In this document: positions 1 through 6,847 of the stretch, in pieces | How positions within the stretch are numbered: the stretch's first letter is position 1 | Layout of the letters: every line of letters starts with the position of its first letter | DNA from: Kiritimatiellia bacterium | Lineage (GTDB): Bacteria > Verrucomicrobiota > Kiritimatiellia > RFP12 > UBA1067 | Length of the DNA: 14,235 nt | Direction of reading: 5' to 3' | NCBI GenBank assembly: GCA_017648225.1 | Contig: JAGCJE010000205.1 | Location: forward strand, 1 to 14,235 | The notes under the pieces: generated by a model | Told to the model about the DNA's origin: nothing | Databases searched by the model: none | Seen by the model: only the letters and a program-made list of their open reading frames with translations | Translations under genes and position numbers: made by a program

Positions 1-54
1 AAATTTATCCGCCAGTCGCTCAATGCCGTCTGGAAGGCTCTTTGCGACGATTAA
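1..54 (+). CDS. Possible C-terminal tail of an upstream gene (partial)
   Basis: Frame 1 is open from the first base to a TAA at 52-54 and reads KFIRQSLNAVWKALCDD. Its codons (ATC, CGC, CTC, GCC, GTC) resemble those of the genes downstream. A second frame is also open across this stretch, so the call rests only on codon flavour and on a sensible stop just before the tRNA promoter. The fragment is too short to assign a family. Confidence 0.3.
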   Translation, partial: KFIRQSLNAVWKALCDD

Positions 55-70
55 ATCTTTTTTACTTTCG

Positions 71-101
71 TTGCTGAATTACGCGTTTTTTATGGTATAA
101 T
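71..101 (+). promoter_or_regulatory. Promoter of tRNA-Leu(UAA) and probably deoC
   Basis: A perfect -10 TATAAT lies at 96-101 and is preceded by TGG, giving an extended -10. The best -35 candidate is TTGCTG at 71-76, with a long 19-nt spacer, so the extended -10 may carry most of the strength. A T-rich stretch at 56-63 lies where an UP element would be. Predicted start is near 108, just before the mature tRNA 5' end at 112. Confidence 0.7.
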
Positions 102-111
102 ATACGAAATC

Positions 112-200
112 GCCAGGATGGTGAAATGGCAGACGCAGCGGACTTAAAATCCGCGGCTCGGTAAACGAGCGTGCGGGTTCGAGTCCCGCTCCTGGCACCA
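112..200 (+). tRNA. tRNA-Leu (anticodon UAA)
   Basis: This is a class II tRNA with a long variable arm. The acceptor stem pairs GCCAGGA (112-118) with TCCTGGC (190-196), followed by discriminator A197 and an encoded CCA at 198-200. The anticodon stem GCGGA/TCCGC encloses the loop CTTAAAA, giving anticodon UAA, which reads UUA and UUG. The T arm holds GGTTCGAGTCC. The variable arm and discriminator A fit leucine. The deoC start codon lies 16 bp downstream with no terminator between, so the two are probably transcribed together and separated by 3' processing. Confidence 0.97.
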
Positions 201-216
201 CTTAGAGAGGGATTTT

Positions 217-864
217 ATGGAACTTGCAAAGTATATCGACCATACTTTTCTCAATCCCACAGGCGACGAGAACGCTGTAAAGAAACTTTGCCGCGAAGCT
301 AAAAAATACGGTTTCTGTTCCGTATGTGTAAATCCGGCCGAGGTTCCTCTCGCTGTAAAGCTTCTTAAAAAGAGCGATGTAAAAGTCTGTTCCGTCATCG
401 GATTTCCTCTTGGACAGAATTCCACCGAGATAAAAGTTTCCGAGGCGCTCGATATGCTTGAGAAGGGCGCTGACGAGCTTGATTTTGTAATTAACGTCAG
501 ACTTTTGAAATATGATCCCGAAGCGTGCTTCGACGAGCTTGACGCCTGCGTGGGCGCATGTCGCGCCGCGAACCCGAAAGCGGAGCTTAAGCTTATTATC
601 GAATGCTGTTATTTAAGCGACGATGAGAAGGTGCTCGCATGCGTTCTCGCCAAAAGAGCTGGATTTGATTTTGTTAAAACATCGACCGGCTTCGGGCCTT
701 CAGGTGCTACGGAAGATGACGTTAAACTTATGCGAAAAGTCGTCGGTAAAAAGATGGGTGTAAAGGCGGCCGGAGGAATCCGTACGCGCGACGACGCAGA
801 AAAGATGATTAAGGCCGGCGCTTCGCGTCTCGGCTGCTCCGCATCAATCGCAATATGCGGTTGA
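217..864 (+). CDS. deoC: Deoxyribose-phosphate aldolase
   Basis: Cleaves 2-deoxy-D-ribose 5-phosphate to glyceraldehyde 3-phosphate and acetaldehyde in cytosolic deoxynucleoside breakdown. The 215-residue product matches the short bacterial DeoC class. Visible motifs are IDHTFLNPT (7-15), VCVNP (36-40), VIGFPLG (60-66), ELDFVIN with Asp89 as the catalytic acid, KTSTGF with Lys154 as the Schiff-base lysine, and VKAAGG with Lys183. The phosphate-binding end reads GASRLGCSAS, with Cys207 where many homologues have Thr or Ser. ATG 217 is supported by AGAGAGG at 204-210. It lies 16 bp behind tRNA-Leu(UAA) and has no separate promoter that I can see, so it probably depends on tRNA transcription. 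No nucleoside phosphorylase or deoxyribose kinase is adjacent. Confidence 0.96.
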   Translation: MELAKYIDHTFLNPTGDENAVKKLCREAKKYGFCSVCVNPAEVPLAVKLLKKSDVKVCSVIGFPLGQNSTEIKVSEALDMLEKGADELDFVINVRLLKYDPEACFDELDACVGACRAANPKAELKLIIECCYLSDDEKVLACVLAKRAGFDFVKTSTGFGPSGATEDDVKLMRKVVGKKMGVKAAGGIRTRDDAEKMIKAGASRLGCSASIAICG

Positions 865-953
865 TGTTTCTGGCGCAGTCGCGGAATTACTTTTATATTC
901 ATGACAAAGTGCAAAAAAAAATCGTCGCTTTTTTAGATAAATAGCGCAAATCC

Positions 954-982
954 TTCACTCCCGCGTTAAAAAATGGTATAAT
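954..982 (+). promoter_or_regulatory. trpS promoter with extended -10
   Basis: TATAAT at 977-982 is preceded by TGG and lies 17 nt after TTCACT (954-959), a 4-of-6 match to the -35 consensus. Predicted transcription start is 989-990, and the trpS ATG begins at 990, so the message appears leaderless. An inverted repeat, CCCGC (960-964) and GCGGG (984-988), brackets the -10. The preceding 865-953 holds no gene that I can recognise. Confidence 0.8.
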
Positions 983-989
983 AGCGGGC

Positions 990-1949
990 ATGAGAATTTT
1001 AACAGGTATACAGCCCTCCGGTAAGTTACATTGGGGGAATTATTTCGGCGCCATGAAATCGATGTTCGACCTTCAAGAAAAGGGCGAAAATTTCATGTTT
1101 ATTGCAAATTATCACGCGATGACGACGGTTCGCGACGGCGCTAAATTGAGAGAGGCGACGCGTGATGTCGCGCTCGATTATCTCGCTTGCGGTCTTGATG
1201 TCGAGAAGACGGTAATTTACCGCCAGAGCGATGTGCCTGAAGTTCAGGAGTTGGCCTGGTATTTGTCGTGTTTGACTCCGATGGGTCTTCTTGAGCGCTG
1301 CCACAGCTACAAAGATAAAATAGCGCGAGGATTTGATGCGTCTCACGGGCTTTTCGCATATCCCGTTTTGATGGCGGCCGACATTCTTATCATGAATGCC
1401 GATCTCGTTCCGGTCGGTAAGGATCAGAAGCAGCATCTCGAAGTTACGCGCGATCTCGCGCAGAAGTTCAACAACGCTTACGGCGAGATATTCAAGCTTC
1501 CTGACGCTTACATTCCTGACAGCGTCGCTACGATTCTCGGTACCGACGGCCAGAAGATGTCGAAGAGCTACAACAACACGATCGGGCTTTTTGAAGATGC
1601 GAAGGCGATCAAGAAAAAGGTGATGGCTATCGTTACCGATTCGACTCCAATGGAAGAGCCTAAGGAGCCGGAGGGTAATTCCGTTTACGAGCTCTATAAG
1701 CTTTTCGCTACGAAGGATGAGGTCGAGTCGATGGCCAGCTCCTTCCGCGCAGGCGGCTATGGTTACGGCCACGCCAAGAAGGCGCTTCTCGAGGCTTACC
1801 ACAGGCTTTTCGATCCCTTCCGCGCCAAGCGTGAAGAGCTTGAGAAAGATCCCGCGACGCTCGAGGATATTCTTCGCGCCGGTGCGGCGCGCGCACGTGC
1901 GGCGGCCGGTCCCATTATGGAGAAGGTCAGGAGCGCTGTCGGACTGTAA
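990..1949 (+). CDS. trpS: Tryptophanyl-tRNA synthetase
   Basis: Charges tRNA-Trp with tryptophan using ATP; cytosolic class I synthetase. The 319 residues fit the usual bacterial length of about 330. The HIGH-type motif reads HWGN (14-17) within GIQPSGKLHWGNYFGAM, and KMSKS is at 189-193. Other family blocks are YHAMT (41-45) and GKDQKQHLEVTRD (143-155). ATG 990 starts the protein at the expected residue (MRILTGIQPSG) and no in-frame alternative exists before the first motif. There is no Shine-Dalgarno sequence, because the ATG sits at the predicted transcription start. The TAA stop overlaps the scpA ATG by one base. No T-box or Trp leader fits upstream, so regulation would have to act at the promoter. 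Confidence 0.97.
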   Translation: MRILTGIQPSGKLHWGNYFGAMKSMFDLQEKGENFMFIANYHAMTTVRDGAKLREATRDVALDYLACGLDVEKTVIYRQSDVPEVQELAWYLSCLTPMGLLERCHSYKDKIARGFDASHGLFAYPVLMAADILIMNADLVPVGKDQKQHLEVTRDLAQKFNNAYGEIFKLPDAYIPDSVATILGTDGQKMSKSYNNTIGLFEDAKAIKKKVMAIVTDSTPMEEPKEPEGNSVYELYKLFATKDEVESMASSFRAGGYGYGHAKKALLEAYHRLFDPFRAKREELEKDPATLEDILRAGAARARAAAGPIMEKVRSAVGL

Positions 1950-2749
1950 TGGCTCAAGATCAGTTATTTGCAGATGAATACAAGGTCAACCTCGATGTTT
2001 TCGAGGGGCCTTTGGATTTGCTTTTATATCTGATCCGCCGCGAAGAGCTCGATATTTACGATATTCCGATTGAGCTCATTACGCGCGAGTACATGAAGTT
2101 CATCAACGAGGCGCGCGAACTTAATCTCGATATCGCCGGCGAATTCATCGTCATGGCGGCGACCTTGATGGTTATCAAGTCGCGTATGCTTCTTCCCGTC
2201 GATAAGCGCAACACGAACGAAGGAACGGACGAGGAGTGGGTCGATCCGCGCCTCGATCTCGTTCGCCAGCTTATTGAATATAAAAAGTTCAAGGATGCGG
2301 CGATCCGTCTCGAGACGATGGAGGCGCTGAGGGCGAACAGTTACGATTACGGCGGCTCCAGGCCGAAGTTCGAGAAGACGGCCGCCGACGCGCTCGGGGC
2401 GCTCGCGAATCTCGATCTTTACGATCTTCTCACGGCGTTTCAGGATGTTCTCGCCCGCGCGAGCGAAATGCCTCACGAGGAGCTGAAGGGCATTCGTTTT
2501 TCCGTTCCCGACAAGATGGATTACGTTCTTGAACGGACACGCAGCGAGGGCCAGGTTTCGTTCGTCACGCTTTTCGAGCCGACCGCTCCGAAGGGCGAAA
2601 TAATCGTCACCTTCCTTGCGCTTCTCGAACTTTTAAGACAGCACCGCGTAATTGTGTATCAGAACGCGGCGTTTCATGAAATTACGATTTTACCGTCGAA
2701 GGAATTGAGCGACGAAACTCCTTTGGAAAGGCCCGACGATTATGAGTGA
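1949..2749 (+). CDS. scpA: Segregation and condensation protein A (kleisin)
   Basis: Kleisin subunit that bridges the Smc heads and binds ScpB in bacterial condensin, acting on the nucleoid. At 266 residues it is full length. The N-terminal block YKVNLDVFEGPLDLLLYLI (11-29), followed by RREELDIYDIPI (30-41), is the hallmark of ScpA. The helix DIAGEFIVMAATLMVIKSRMLLPV lies at about 61-84, and the C-terminal winged helix around 218-250 includes FLALLELLRQHRVIVYQ. The ATG shares a base with the trpS stop, and only a distant CAGGAG near 1926 could act as a ribosome site, so translational coupling is likely. scpB overlaps its 3' end. No smc gene is in the window. Confidence 0.96.
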   Translation: MAQDQLFADEYKVNLDVFEGPLDLLLYLIRREELDIYDIPIELITREYMKFINEARELNLDIAGEFIVMAATLMVIKSRMLLPVDKRNTNEGTDEEWVDPRLDLVRQLIEYKKFKDAAIRLETMEALRANSYDYGGSRPKFEKTAADALGALANLDLYDLLTAFQDVLARASEMPHEELKGIRFSVPDKMDYVLERTRSEGQVSFVTLFEPTAPKGEIIVTFLALLELLRQHRVIVYQNAAFHEITILPSKELSDETPLERPDDYE

Positions 2750-3656
2750 CGATTCCAACATACCGCTTCCGCGCAGTCTTCAGGAGATTGTCGGATCGCT
2801 TCTCTTTGCGAGTCAGACGCCGCTTACTGCGGCAGAGCTGCGCGAGTCGGTCAAGGCCGTCGAGCCGGGCGACGGCGAGAACGCCGAGGTGATGGAGGTT
2901 TACCATACGTGCACCAACCGCGAAATCGACGCGGCGCTCAAGGGTCTCGAGAAAGCGCTCGATGTCGCGGGGTGCGGCTTTCAGCTTGTCTGCACGGGCG
3001 GGGCGTACCGTCTTCAGACGTCTCCGAGCTGCGGCCGATACGTGCGCGCGATGCTTAAGCTAGACCGGCCGAGCCGCTTGGGTCGCGCGTCGCTCGAGAC
3101 GCTCGCGATCGTCGCTTACCGTCAGCCTATCACGAAAAGCGAGATCGAGGAGATTCGCGGCGTTGACGTTTCGGCCAATATCAAGACTCTGATGGATCTT
3201 CAGCTTATCCGTCTCGTCGGCAAGTCGGAGCTTCCCGGACACCCGTTTCTTTACGGTACGACACCGCTCTTTCTCGAGCACTTCGGGCTTGCGTCGCTTC
3301 AGCAGCTCAACGAAATCGATCCGACTCTCCAGCGCTCCAATCCGCGTACGAAGGCCGCTCAGTACAAGAAGCCGGTTACCGAGAAGACCGATCTCGAAAA
3401 GGCCGCCGAGGAAGCGGTAGCCGAGGAGGAGGAAGCCAAGGAGGCTATCTCCGAGGAGAAAGTAGATGAGAAGAAGTCTCCCTCCATTGAACAGGCGGAG
3501 CTTGATGTTGATGACGAAGTTGTCGTCAATGACGATCTTCTTGGCGACGATGACGACGATATTTTTATCGACGATACTCCCGACGAGTTCGATGACGACG
3601 ATGACGATGATGACGAAGAAGATGAAGATGAGGAGGAAGATGAAAATGAAAAGTAA
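2742..3656 (+). CDS. scpB: Segregation and condensation protein B with long acidic tail
   Basis: Partner of ScpA in the Smc-ScpAB condensin. The two winged-helix domains span about 12-190, with the signature ASLETLAIVAYRQPITKSEIEEIRGVD (116-142) and a second-domain end at GHPFLYGTTPLFLEHFGL (166-183). A typical ScpB ends near residue 190-200. This one continues to 304 with a low-complexity tail: first KAAEEAVAEEEEAKEAISEEK (220-240), then nearly pure Asp/Glu at about 265-303. ATG 2742 overlaps the scpA stop (ATGAGTGA), and GAAAGG lies about 10 nt upstream. The tail is encoded by GAT/GAC/GAA repeats that also contain the ribosome site of the next gene. I infer a disordered tail of unknown role. 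Confidence 0.95.
   Translation: MSDDSNIPLPRSLQEIVGSLLFASQTPLTAAELRESVKAVEPGDGENAEVMEVYHTCTNREIDAALKGLEKALDVAGCGFQLVCTGGAYRLQTSPSCGRYVRAMLKLDRPSRLGRASLETLAIVAYRQPITKSEIEEIRGVDVSANIKTLMDLQLIRLVGKSELPGHPFLYGTTPLFLEHFGLASLQQLNEIDPTLQRSNPRTKAAQYKKPVTEKTDLEKAAEEAVAEEEEAKEAISEEKVDEKKSPSIEQAELDVDDEVVVNDDLLGDDDDDIFIDDTPDEFDDDDDDDDEEDEDEEEDENEK
3631..3636 (+). promoter_or_regulatory. Ribosome binding site inside the scpB tail
   Basis: AGGAGG at 3631-3636 lies 9 nt before ATG 3646 and only 3 nt before the other in-frame ATG at 3640. The spacing favours 3646 as the lipoprotein start. The same bases encode Glu codons of ScpB. Confidence 0.7.
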
Positions 3657-4695
3657 TTTTATTTTTGCGGCCGCGCTTTTATTCGCCGTCGCAGGATGCG
3701 ATAAATCGATTACGTACGAATATCGTCAGGAACGTTCCGAAAAGAGTTATCAGAGCGCTATCGACGAACTTAACGCCGGTAACGTCGACGAGGCCGTAAA
3801 GCACTTGTCCGACGCGATAAAAGCGTCTCCCGGCAATGCGAGCGCCAGATTTCAACTGGCTGTCGTTCTTCAGGAGAACAAGAAGGATTATTTGGAGGCC
3901 TACTGCAATTTCGCCGAATATCTCCGCATAGCGGGGGATAGCGACAAAAGCGGTCTGGCGCGCGAAAGAATGCGCCAGTGCAGGGAAATGATCTTTGCCG
4001 ACAGAAAGAACGGCAATAGCGCCGCGATACTTAAAGAGCTGGATCTCGCCAGAGCGGAATTGGCCAAGGCCGATAAAAGCGTTCTTGAGCTTACCGCCGA
4101 GCGCGACAAATATGAGGAGCGGATTCAAAAACTCCAGACAAAGGTCGATCAGCTGACGAAGATGATAAACCGTCTTGGTGACGTCGAAGACGAGCCGGCG
4201 AATCTGCGCCCGGTCGTCGTTTCGCGTCCTGTCAACGAGGAGTCGGCCCGTCCGCCGTCCAATGAGGTTAAAGCCGGTAAAGAGTCTGAAAATGCCGACC
4301 AGGCATCTGCCAGAAAGGTTTCAACGCCCGTTTCGGGAGAACGTAACGCTGAAAAGCCTCTCGGGCTTAATCCCGAGGCTATGGCGCTCAACGACGAGGA
4401 GGAGCGCGAACTGGCGACGAAAAGCGGATCAGATCTCTTGCCTCGTGCGCCTGCGAAAGAAAATGGCGACGTGAAAACTGCGGGTCGCCCGACTCCGCCG
4501 AAAGGGTTTTACAAAAATGAGAAAAAAGATCAGAAGCCCGAATTCTACATCGTTAAGGAAGGTGAAGGTCTTATGCAGATCGCGAAGCGTTTCTACGGAG
4601 ATAAGAGCAAGTGGAAGAAGATCCGCGAGGCCAACAAGGCCACTGTTGGGCCGAACGGTCAGGTAAGAGCGGGTCAGAAATTGAGGCTTCCGTAA
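3646..4695 (+). CDS. TPR / coiled-coil / LysM lipoprotein
   Basis: Predicted exported lipoprotein of 349 residues. The signal is MKSNFIFAAALLFAVAGC, with lipobox VAGC and lipidated Cys18. A TPR-like pair follows at about 34-97 (SYQSAIDELNAGNVDEAVKH, then ARFQLAVVLQENKK). A coiled coil spans about 128-178, then a Pro/Glu/Lys-rich linker (180-295), and a C-terminal LysM at about 299-348 (FYIVKEGEGLMQIAKRFYGD ... RAGQKLRLP) that should bind peptidoglycan. The frame stays open upstream to 3466, but that part is scpB read out of frame. ATG 3640 is possible; 3646 has the better ribosome-site spacing. It overlaps the scpB stop by 11 bp and the next gene starts 1 nt after its own stop. Probably tethers the cell envelope to peptidoglycan; the specific role is unknown. 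Confidence 0.88.
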   Translation: MKSNFIFAAALLFAVAGCDKSITYEYRQERSEKSYQSAIDELNAGNVDEAVKHLSDAIKASPGNASARFQLAVVLQENKKDYLEAYCNFAEYLRIAGDSDKSGLARERMRQCREMIFADRKNGNSAAILKELDLARAELAKADKSVLELTAERDKYEERIQKLQTKVDQLTKMINRLGDVEDEPANLRPVVVSRPVNEESARPPSNEVKAGKESENADQASARKVSTPVSGERNAEKPLGLNPEAMALNDEEERELATKSGSDLLPRAPAKENGDVKTAGRPTPPKGFYKNEKKDQKPEFYIVKEGEGLMQIAKRFYGDKSKWKKIREANKATVGPNGQVRAGQKLRLP

Positions 4696-4696
4696 G

Positions 4697-4963
4697 ATGA
4701 AAAGGTTTACACTTCCGGTTTTAGGCGACGGCCGTCCCTACACGCGTTCGAAAGCGCCGTGGAGGATAGACGCGTATAAAGAGGCGAAAGGCGAGACTTC
4801 AAAGGGCGTGAAATTCGGATGGCGGCTTTTCCATTATCTCTCGGGCGGAGGCATGCGCGTTTTCGGCCGCACGATAAAACAGGAGGAGGCCGATTTGAAG
4901 CGTACGCGCTTTCTGATCGCAGTAGGAATCTTTGCCGTTATTTGGTTCGTCCTCTGGATTTAA
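4697..4963 (+). CDS. Small tail-anchored membrane protein, unknown function
   Basis: An 88-residue protein I do not recognise. Residues 1-67 are basic and soluble (KRFTLPVLGDGRPYTRSKAPWRIDAYKEA), with aromatic and glycine-rich FGWRLFHYLSGGGMRVFGR at about 40-58. A single hydrophobic segment, FLIAVGIFAVIWFVLWI (72-88), ends the protein, preceded by KRTR. This is a C-tail anchor with the N-terminal part in the cytosol by the positive-inside rule. The ATG is 1 nt after the lipoprotein stop, and GAGG at 4683-4686 is about 10 nt upstream, so the two are translationally coupled. The context suggests a partner of the LysM proteins on either side. Codon use is like its neighbours and I consider it a real gene. 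Confidence 0.75.
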   Translation: MKRFTLPVLGDGRPYTRSKAPWRIDAYKEAKGETSKGVKFGWRLFHYLSGGGMRVFGRTIKQEEADLKRTRFLIAVGIFAVIWFVLWI

Positions 4964-4973
4964 CTTTCAGCAA

Positions 4974-4994
4974 TAAACACTAAACTATAAACTT
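4974..4994. repeat. Three TAAAC-type heptamers in the 4963/5004 gap
   Basis: TAAACAC (4974-4980), TAAACTA (4981-4987) and TAAACTT (4988-4994) stand head to tail, 10 bp after the stop of the tail-anchored protein gene. The unit length and the TAA at the start of each unit match the array at 10591-10625. TATAAA at 4986-4991 within it could be a weak -10 for the next gene; no good -35 is visible. Confidence 0.5.
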
Positions 4995-5003
4995 AAATCA
5001 TTT

Positions 5004-5525
5004 ATGAAAACGAAAATATTGACAATCGCTCTCATTTTAACTGGAGTAGCCGCTACGGCCCAGTCCAACTCCCGCGATCAGTTCGTTAAACAGCAGGCAT
5101 ATAACGAGATGATGCGCGTCGTCAGGCAGATGGAAGTCCTGGAGTCGAATTTCAGTTCTCTTTCTGATCGTGTCTCAAGGCTTGAAAGGGGCGGTGAGAC
5201 GAGTGCGCTTAAGTCTGAAATCGAGGCTCTCAAGGCTGAAATCGCCCGTTTGAAGGCTGAGATGCGTTCTCAGCGCAAGGAGATCGTCAATGATATCGTA
5301 AAGAGAATCAATACCGCTCAGCCGCGCACGCCCGTCTCCAGCGGAAGATCATCCGTCGATACGTCTAATTGCGAACAGTACGTCGTAAAATCGGGCGATA
5401 CGCTTTCTCTGATTTCCGAAGCCTTCGGCACGACGGTGAGAAGACTTAAGGATCTGAACGGCCTTAAGAATGACAATCTCCGCATCGGTCAGAAACTTCT
5501 CGTTCCTGCACCTTCGCGCAAGTAA
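5004..5525 (+). CDS. Exported coiled-coil / LysM protein
   Basis: A 173-residue protein with a Sec signal peptide (MKTKILTIALILTGVAATA, likely cut after ATA at 19). A long heptad-rich coiled coil spans about 36-103 (LESNFSSLSDRVSRLE, ALKSEIEALKAEIARLKAEM). A short Ser/Pro linker leads to one LysM at about 125-168 (YVVKSGDTLSLISEAFGTTV ... LRIGQKLLVP), which should bind peptidoglycan. It is therefore probably a periplasmic structural or scaffold protein that oligomerises through the coiled coil. It repeats the coiled-coil-plus-LysM plan of the lipoprotein two genes upstream, but with a plain signal peptide and no TPR. There is no Shine-Dalgarno sequence before ATG 5004; the leader is AT-rich. 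purD follows 23 bp downstream. Confidence 0.85.
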   Translation: MKTKILTIALILTGVAATAQSNSRDQFVKQQAYNEMMRVVRQMEVLESNFSSLSDRVSRLERGGETSALKSEIEALKAEIARLKAEMRSQRKEIVNDIVKRINTAQPRTPVSSGRSSVDTSNCEQYVVKSGDTLSLISEAFGTTVRRLKDLNGLKNDNLRIGQKLLVPAPSRK

Positions 5526-5548
5526 TTATTCCAAAGGAGGATATCATA

Positions 5549-6847
5549 ATGAAAATTTTAGTTGTAGGCAGCGGCGGTCGCGAGCATGCGATAACCTGGA
5601 GACTTGCGAACGATCCCGTAAAGCATGATCTTTTTTGCGCGCCCGGCAATGCCGGCACTGCGGCAATCGCGACGAACGTCGATGTCGGCGCCGAGGACGT
5701 CGCGGCGGTAACGGCGTGGGCCCGCGCGAACAATCCCGATCTCGTCGTCGTCGGCCCCGAGGCTCCTCTCGTAAAGGGTCTCGTCGACGAACTTTCCAAA
5801 ATAGGCATCCCCGCTTTCGGGCCCGTCGCGTCCGGCGCGAAGATGGAGGGTTCAAAGCGTTTCGCTAAAGAGGTCATGGACGCTGCCGGCGTTCCTACCG
5901 GCAAGGCTGAGGTTTATACGGACCCCGCAGCGGCGAAAGCGGCTCTTGCGAAGTTCGGACTTCCCGTCGTCATCAAGGCCGACGGACTCGCCGCAGGAAA
6001 GGGCGTGATTGTTGCCGAGACTACAGCCCAGGCTGAAGAAGCGATTGACGATATGCTCGTCGCCAACAAGTTCGGCTCCGCCGGCGCCGAAGTTCTCATC
6101 GAAGAATTCCTCGATGGCGAGGAATGCTCGATTCTCGCGATGACCGATGGCGAGACGGCTGTTCTTCTTCCGAGTTCTCAGGATCATAAGCGAATTTTCG
6201 ACGGCGACAAGGGACCCAATACGGGCGGTATGGGCGCGTACAGCCCCGCGCCCGTCGTCACGGACGATATGCTCCCTGAAATCAAGGAGAAGATTATCCT
6301 TCCCGTCGTGCGTGAACTTAAAAAGCGCGGCACCACATATCGCGGAATTCTTTACGCGGGTCTTATGATAACCCCCGAAGGCGGAAAGATCGCGCTTTCA
6401 GGCTCTAAGGTTAATGTCGTTGAGTTCAATGCGCGCTTCGGCGATCCCGAGACGGAGGCCGTTCTCGTAAGACTCGGCGGATCTTTCGCCGATGCGCTTC
6501 TTCACGCCGCGACGGGCCGTCTTAAAGACGAGGATATCGTCGTAAAGGACGAGGTCGCCGCTACCGTTATTATTTCGTCGGGCGGTTATCCCGGCTCTTA
6601 CGAGAAGGGCAAGGTCATTTCGGGGCTCGACGAGGCCGCGAAAACCGGCGCTATAGTCTTCCATTGCGGAACGAAGATGTCGGGTGATGATGTCGTCACT
6701 TCCGGCGGACGCGTTCTCAGCGTTACCGGTATGGGCGCGACGATTCGCGAAGCCGTCGACAAGGCCTACGCGGCGGTAGGTTGCATTTCGTTCGACAAGA
6801 TGTTCTATCGCAAGGACATCGCTCATCGCGCGTTCGACAGAAATTGA
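5549..6847 (+). CDS. purD: Phosphoribosylamine-glycine ligase (GAR synthetase)
   Basis: Joins glycine to phosphoribosylamine using ATP, the second step of purine synthesis. The 432 residues match the family. Blocks in order: N-domain MKILVVGSGGREHAI (1-15), VVVGPEAPLVKGL (67-78), ATP-grasp entry MEGSKRFAKEVM (99-110), VIKADGLAAGKGV (141-153), EEFLDGEECS (185-194), SSQDHKRIFDGDKGPNTGGMGAYSPAP (209-235), metal site VEFNARFGDPE (291-301) and C-domain GGYPGSYEKGKVI (345-357). About eight extra residues (GGKIALSGS, 278-286) lie before the metal-site strand, where most homologues are tighter. ATG 5549 follows AAAGGAGG at 5533-5540, the strongest ribosome site in the window. The stop TGA overlaps the next gene's TTG. 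Confidence 0.97.
   Translation: MKILVVGSGGREHAITWRLANDPVKHDLFCAPGNAGTAAIATNVDVGAEDVAAVTAWARANNPDLVVVGPEAPLVKGLVDELSKIGIPAFGPVASGAKMEGSKRFAKEVMDAAGVPTGKAEVYTDPAAAKAALAKFGLPVVIKADGLAAGKGVIVAETTAQAEEAIDDMLVANKFGSAGAEVLIEEFLDGEECSILAMTDGETAVLLPSSQDHKRIFDGDKGPNTGGMGAYSPAPVVTDDMLPEIKEKIILPVVRELKKRGTTYRGILYAGLMITPEGGKIALSGSKVNVVEFNARFGDPETEAVLVRLGGSFADALLHAATGRLKDEDIVVKDEVAATVIISSGGYPGSYEKGKVISGLDEAAKTGAIVFHCGTKMSGDDVVTSGGRVLSVTGMGATIREAVDKAYAAVGCISFDKMFYRKDIAHRAFDRN

Noticed and set aside
865..953. T-box, Trp attenuator or strong terminator before trpS
   Set aside because: The promoter lies after this stretch, so no leader remains for attenuation. The only hairpin is an A-run facing a T-run (913-934), too weak to call.
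1026..1802. 258-codon minus-strand frame opposite trpS
   Set aside because: trpS is certain on the plus strand, and the antisense product has no family features.
3466..3645. Upstream extension of the lipoprotein gene (60 extra codons)
   Set aside because: The extension is the scpB tail read out of frame, a Met/Thr/Lys-rich artefact. A lipobox signal and AGGAGG place the start at 3646.
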